A program made the position numbers and the translations under genes. 45,262 nucleotides of DNA, taken from assembly GCA_964605715.1 (NCBI GenBank), contig CAZSDV010000011.1, forward strand, positions 1 to 45,262, written 5' to 3'. This document shows, in pieces, positions 43,714-45,262 of the stretch. This DNA is from JAPUME01 sp964605715 (GTDB taxonomy: Bacteria > Acidobacteriota > Terriglobia > UBA7540 > JAPUME01). Below the pieces are notes generated by a model. It had not been told where the DNA came from, did no database searches, and saw only the letters and a program-made list of their open reading frames with translations. The stretch's first letter is position 1; each line of letters opens with the position of its first letter.

Positions 43714-43904
43714 CGCAAGTAACTCTTATTCCTTCAGCATTTGAGTAATTTCTAAAGCCAACCCTAGAATCCTCGCACGATAATGCCTTCCCTTGCAACA
43801 ATCAACCACACCTCCCTACGAAAACATCAAAGGATTTGGAATTGAATTAAAAAGATAGGATTGCCAAAACATATCCTCTTCATTTACTTTGAGTTAGGTA
43901 ATTT

Positions 43905-43935
43905 TTCTAGCACTCGCGGTAACTGACTGCTAGAA
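43905..43935 (+). promoter_or_regulatory. CIRCE-like HrcA operator
   Basis: TTCTAGCACTC, nine bases, GACTGCTAGAA. The arms pair at 10 of 11 positions. The core compares with the CIRCE consensus TTAGCACTC-N9-GAGTGCTAA with one change on the left and two on the right, and the 9-base spacer is exact. It ends five bases before the -35 of the groES promoter, so HrcA repression is expected. Confidence 0.8.
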
Positions 43936-43940
43936 ATTTC

Positions 43941-43970
43941 TTGACAATTTTCAGCTCTCTTACTTATCTT
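43941..43970 (+). promoter_or_regulatory. Predicted groESL promoter
   Basis: Perfect -35 TTGACA (43941-43946), 18-base spacer, -10 TATCTT (43965-43970). Located directly downstream of the CIRCE-like repeat. Confidence 0.6.
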
Positions 43971-44102
43971 AATAAGGTACCCTTTAATTTGTGGCATGTG
44001 GTTCCGTCCGAATGTTGCGGGTGTGGCGGACCAAACTCTTAGAGAGGTACCCAATCGCAGGTATATCTACAGTATATAAGGAAAAAGAAAGGAGGTTGGG
44101 AT

Positions 44103-44396
44103 ATGACTGTACGGCCTCTTCATGATCGACTTCTGATCAAGAGAATCGAAGAGCAAGAATCCGTTAAAGGTGGAATCATAATCCCTGATACCGCCAAGGA
44201 GAAACCCCAAGAAGGCGAGATTGTCGCTGTCGGTGGAGGGAAAAAAACAGAAGATGGAAAAGTTATCCCCCTCGACGTCAAAAAGGGAGACCGAATCCTT
44301 TTTGGAAAGTACTCAGGTACGGAGATCAAACTTGAAGGCGAAGAGTATGTAATTCTCCGGGAAGATGAAGTCTTGGGTGTGTTTGAAACAGCCTAG
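44103..44396 (+). CDS. groES: Co-chaperonin GroES
   Basis: 97 residues, the standard length. Forms the heptameric lid of the GroEL folding chamber in the cytoplasm. Seen: VRPLHDRLLIKRIEEQE, the mobile loop KGGIIIPDTAKEKPQEG, and GDRILFGKYSGTEIK, then EEYVILREDEVLGVFE. The ATG has AAAGGAGG upstream at a good distance. It is the first gene of the groESL operon, with a CIRCE-like operator upstream. Confidence 0.97.
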   Translation: MTVRPLHDRLLIKRIEEQESVKGGIIIPDTAKEKPQEGEIVAVGGGKKTEDGKVIPLDVKKGDRILFGKYSGTEIKLEGEEYVILREDEVLGVFETA

Positions 44397-44528
44397 ACTG
44401 AATGATGCAAGTATTAGTGGCCAGGCTGGATAAGAGCCAGGCGTTTCTAAAATTTATTCCGATTTCCCAATGCTTCATTAAGCCGTCAAAAAGCGGAAGC
44501 GTGGGATACAAGGACAGGAGGTTTTTAG

Positions 44529-45262
44529 ATGGCAGCAAAACAAATTGTTCACGGTGAAGACAGCCGCGCAGCCATCCTCCGCGGGGTTAATTACCTGGCG
44601 GACACGGTTAAGATCACATTGGGACCCAAAGGTCGAAACGTGGTCCTAGACAAGAAATTTGGCTCTCCCACAATTACCAAGGATGGAGTAACTGTCGCGA
44701 AAGAGATTGAACTCCAGGAACCGATGGAAAATATGGGTGCGCAGATGGTTAGAGAGGTCGCCTCAAAGACCTCCGATGTCGCCGGTGATGGGACCACGAC
44801 AGCAACTGTATTAGCCCAGGCCCTCATTCGTGAAGGAATCAAAACAGTGGCTGCCGGGGCTAACCCTATGGCTCTGAAGCGCGGCATTGATAAAGCCGTC
44901 GAAGCAGCGACATTGGAACTAGCAACCCTCTCGAAACCCGTTAAGGGTACCATGATCGCCCAGGTAGGCACGATTTCGGCTAACAACGATGAAACCATTG
45001 GAACAATCATCGCCGAAGCAATGGCAAAGGTCGGAAAGGATGGCGTGATCACTGTCGAGGAGTCCAAAACTCTGGAGACTGCACTTGAAGTAGTTGAAGG
45101 GATGCAGTTTGATCGCGGATATCTTTCCCCTTACTTCGTTACCGACCCGGAAAGGATGGAGTGTGTACTAGAAAATGCTTTGATCCTGATTAACGAAAAG
45201 AAAATTTCCAATATGAAAGATCTTTTGCCACTGCTTGAAAAAATAGCAAAAGGAGGCAAACC
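44529..45262 (+). CDS. groEL: Chaperonin GroEL (3' end cut by the window)
   Basis: About 244 residues of the N-terminal half are present; the frame runs off the window. The ATG has AGGAGG (44516-44521) seven bases upstream. Seen: the equatorial start KITLGPKGRNVVLDKKFG, the nucleotide-binding DVAGDGTTTATVLAQAL, GANPMALKRGIDKAVEA, VGTISANNDETIG, and the apical-domain entry VEGMQFDRGYLSPYFVTD. It lies 132 bases after groES. That gap holds a GCCAGGC direct repeat but no obvious terminator or separate promoter, so co-transcription is expected. Confidence 0.97.
   Translation, partial: MAAKQIVHGEDSRAAILRGVNYLADTVKITLGPKGRNVVLDKKFGSPTITKDGVTVAKEIELQEPMENMGAQMVREVASKTSDVAGDGTTTATVLAQALIREGIKTVAAGANPMALKRGIDKAVEAATLELATLSKPVKGTMIAQVGTISANNDETIGTIIAEAMAKVGKDGVITVEESKTLETALEVVEGMQFDRGYLSPYFVTDPERMECVLENALILINEKKISNMKDLLPLLEKIAKGGK

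Larger units (their letters stand above)
43714..44102. other. Divergent intergenic region with groESL control signals
   Basis: 389 bases between the MlaF-like gene and groES. It contains the CIRCE-like inverted repeat, a TTGACA promoter and a leader of roughly 125 bases. A strong AAAGGAGG lies at 44090-44097, just before the groES ATG. No gene was seen. Confidence 0.7.

Noticed and set aside
44420..44442. GCCAGGC repeated between groES and groEL as a hairpin
   Set aside because: It is a direct repeat and cannot form a stem.
1..45262. tRNA, rRNA, CRISPR array, intact IS element
   Set aside because: No T-loop-type GTTCGAATC cloverleaf, no regularly spaced repeats beyond those listed, and no transposase gene were found by eye.

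Overview
The window reads as one scaffold of a diderm (Gram-negative) bacterium with moderate G+C by eye. It is very probably a metagenome-assembled or draft genome, because 20 Ns (39500-39519) join two contigs. TonB-family and MlaF-type proteins imply an outer membrane. MurE carries the DNPR signature of meso-diaminopimelate-adding enzymes. The block rimO-yacG-pgpA-(IPT/NHL protein)-cinA-thpR-ftsY, a WSPDG-propeller amidohydrolase and a DUF1080 protein resemble Acidobacteriota gene content. That assignment is an inference from gene content and is not proven here.

Left part (1-17,000): accessory metabolism. A secreted DUF1080 glycosidase-like protein lies divergent from a 2-keto-3-deoxygluconate kinase and KDPG aldolase pair, the lower Entner-Doudoroff branch. 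The aldolase appears to start at a CTG codon. Then come a flavin monooxygenase with an N-terminal SnoaL-like domain, an UlaG-like metallo-beta-lactamase-fold lactonase, a DUF309 protein, a type III polyketide synthase followed by a CuA-type cupredoxin, a propeller plus CehA/McbA-type metallohydrolase, GreA, a fused alpha-beta 2-oxoacid dehydrogenase E1, a PlsC-like protein that has lost its catalytic motifs, an SDR, and two small proteins.

Centre (17,100-31,850, all minus strand): a division and cell wall (dcw) cluster in the order mraZ, rsmH, ftsL, ftsI, [tonB-like, M48 protease], murE, murF, mraY, murD, ftsW, pheA. MraZ, RsmH, FtsL and FtsI serve septal synthesis, MurE/F/D and MraY make lipid-linked muropeptide, and FtsW is the glycosyltransferase partner of FtsI. 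Upstream of mraZ is a TTGACA promoter followed by three TGGGN-like boxes at exact 10-bp spacing, which is the known form of the MraZ autoregulatory operator. The TonB-like and M48 genes overlap by GTGA and are an unusual insertion. The usual murG-murC-ftsQ-ftsA-ftsZ part is missing and pheA takes its place.

Right part (32,200-45,262): an LPG_synthase_TM-family membrane protein, a zinc alcohol dehydrogenase, a Nudix hydrolase, a WD40 protein, the conserved rimO...ftsY block, an MlaF-like ABC ATPase on the opposite strand, and groES-groEL (groEL cut by the window end). The groES promoter is preceded by a CIRCE-like inverted repeat, which points to HrcA control.

No tRNA, rRNA, CRISPR array or intact insertion sequence was seen. 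The strongest leads are the TonB-M48 pair inside the dcw cluster, the type III PKS/CuA-cupredoxin pair, the catalytically degenerate acyltransferase, the non-canonical eda start and the clear MraZ and HrcA operators.
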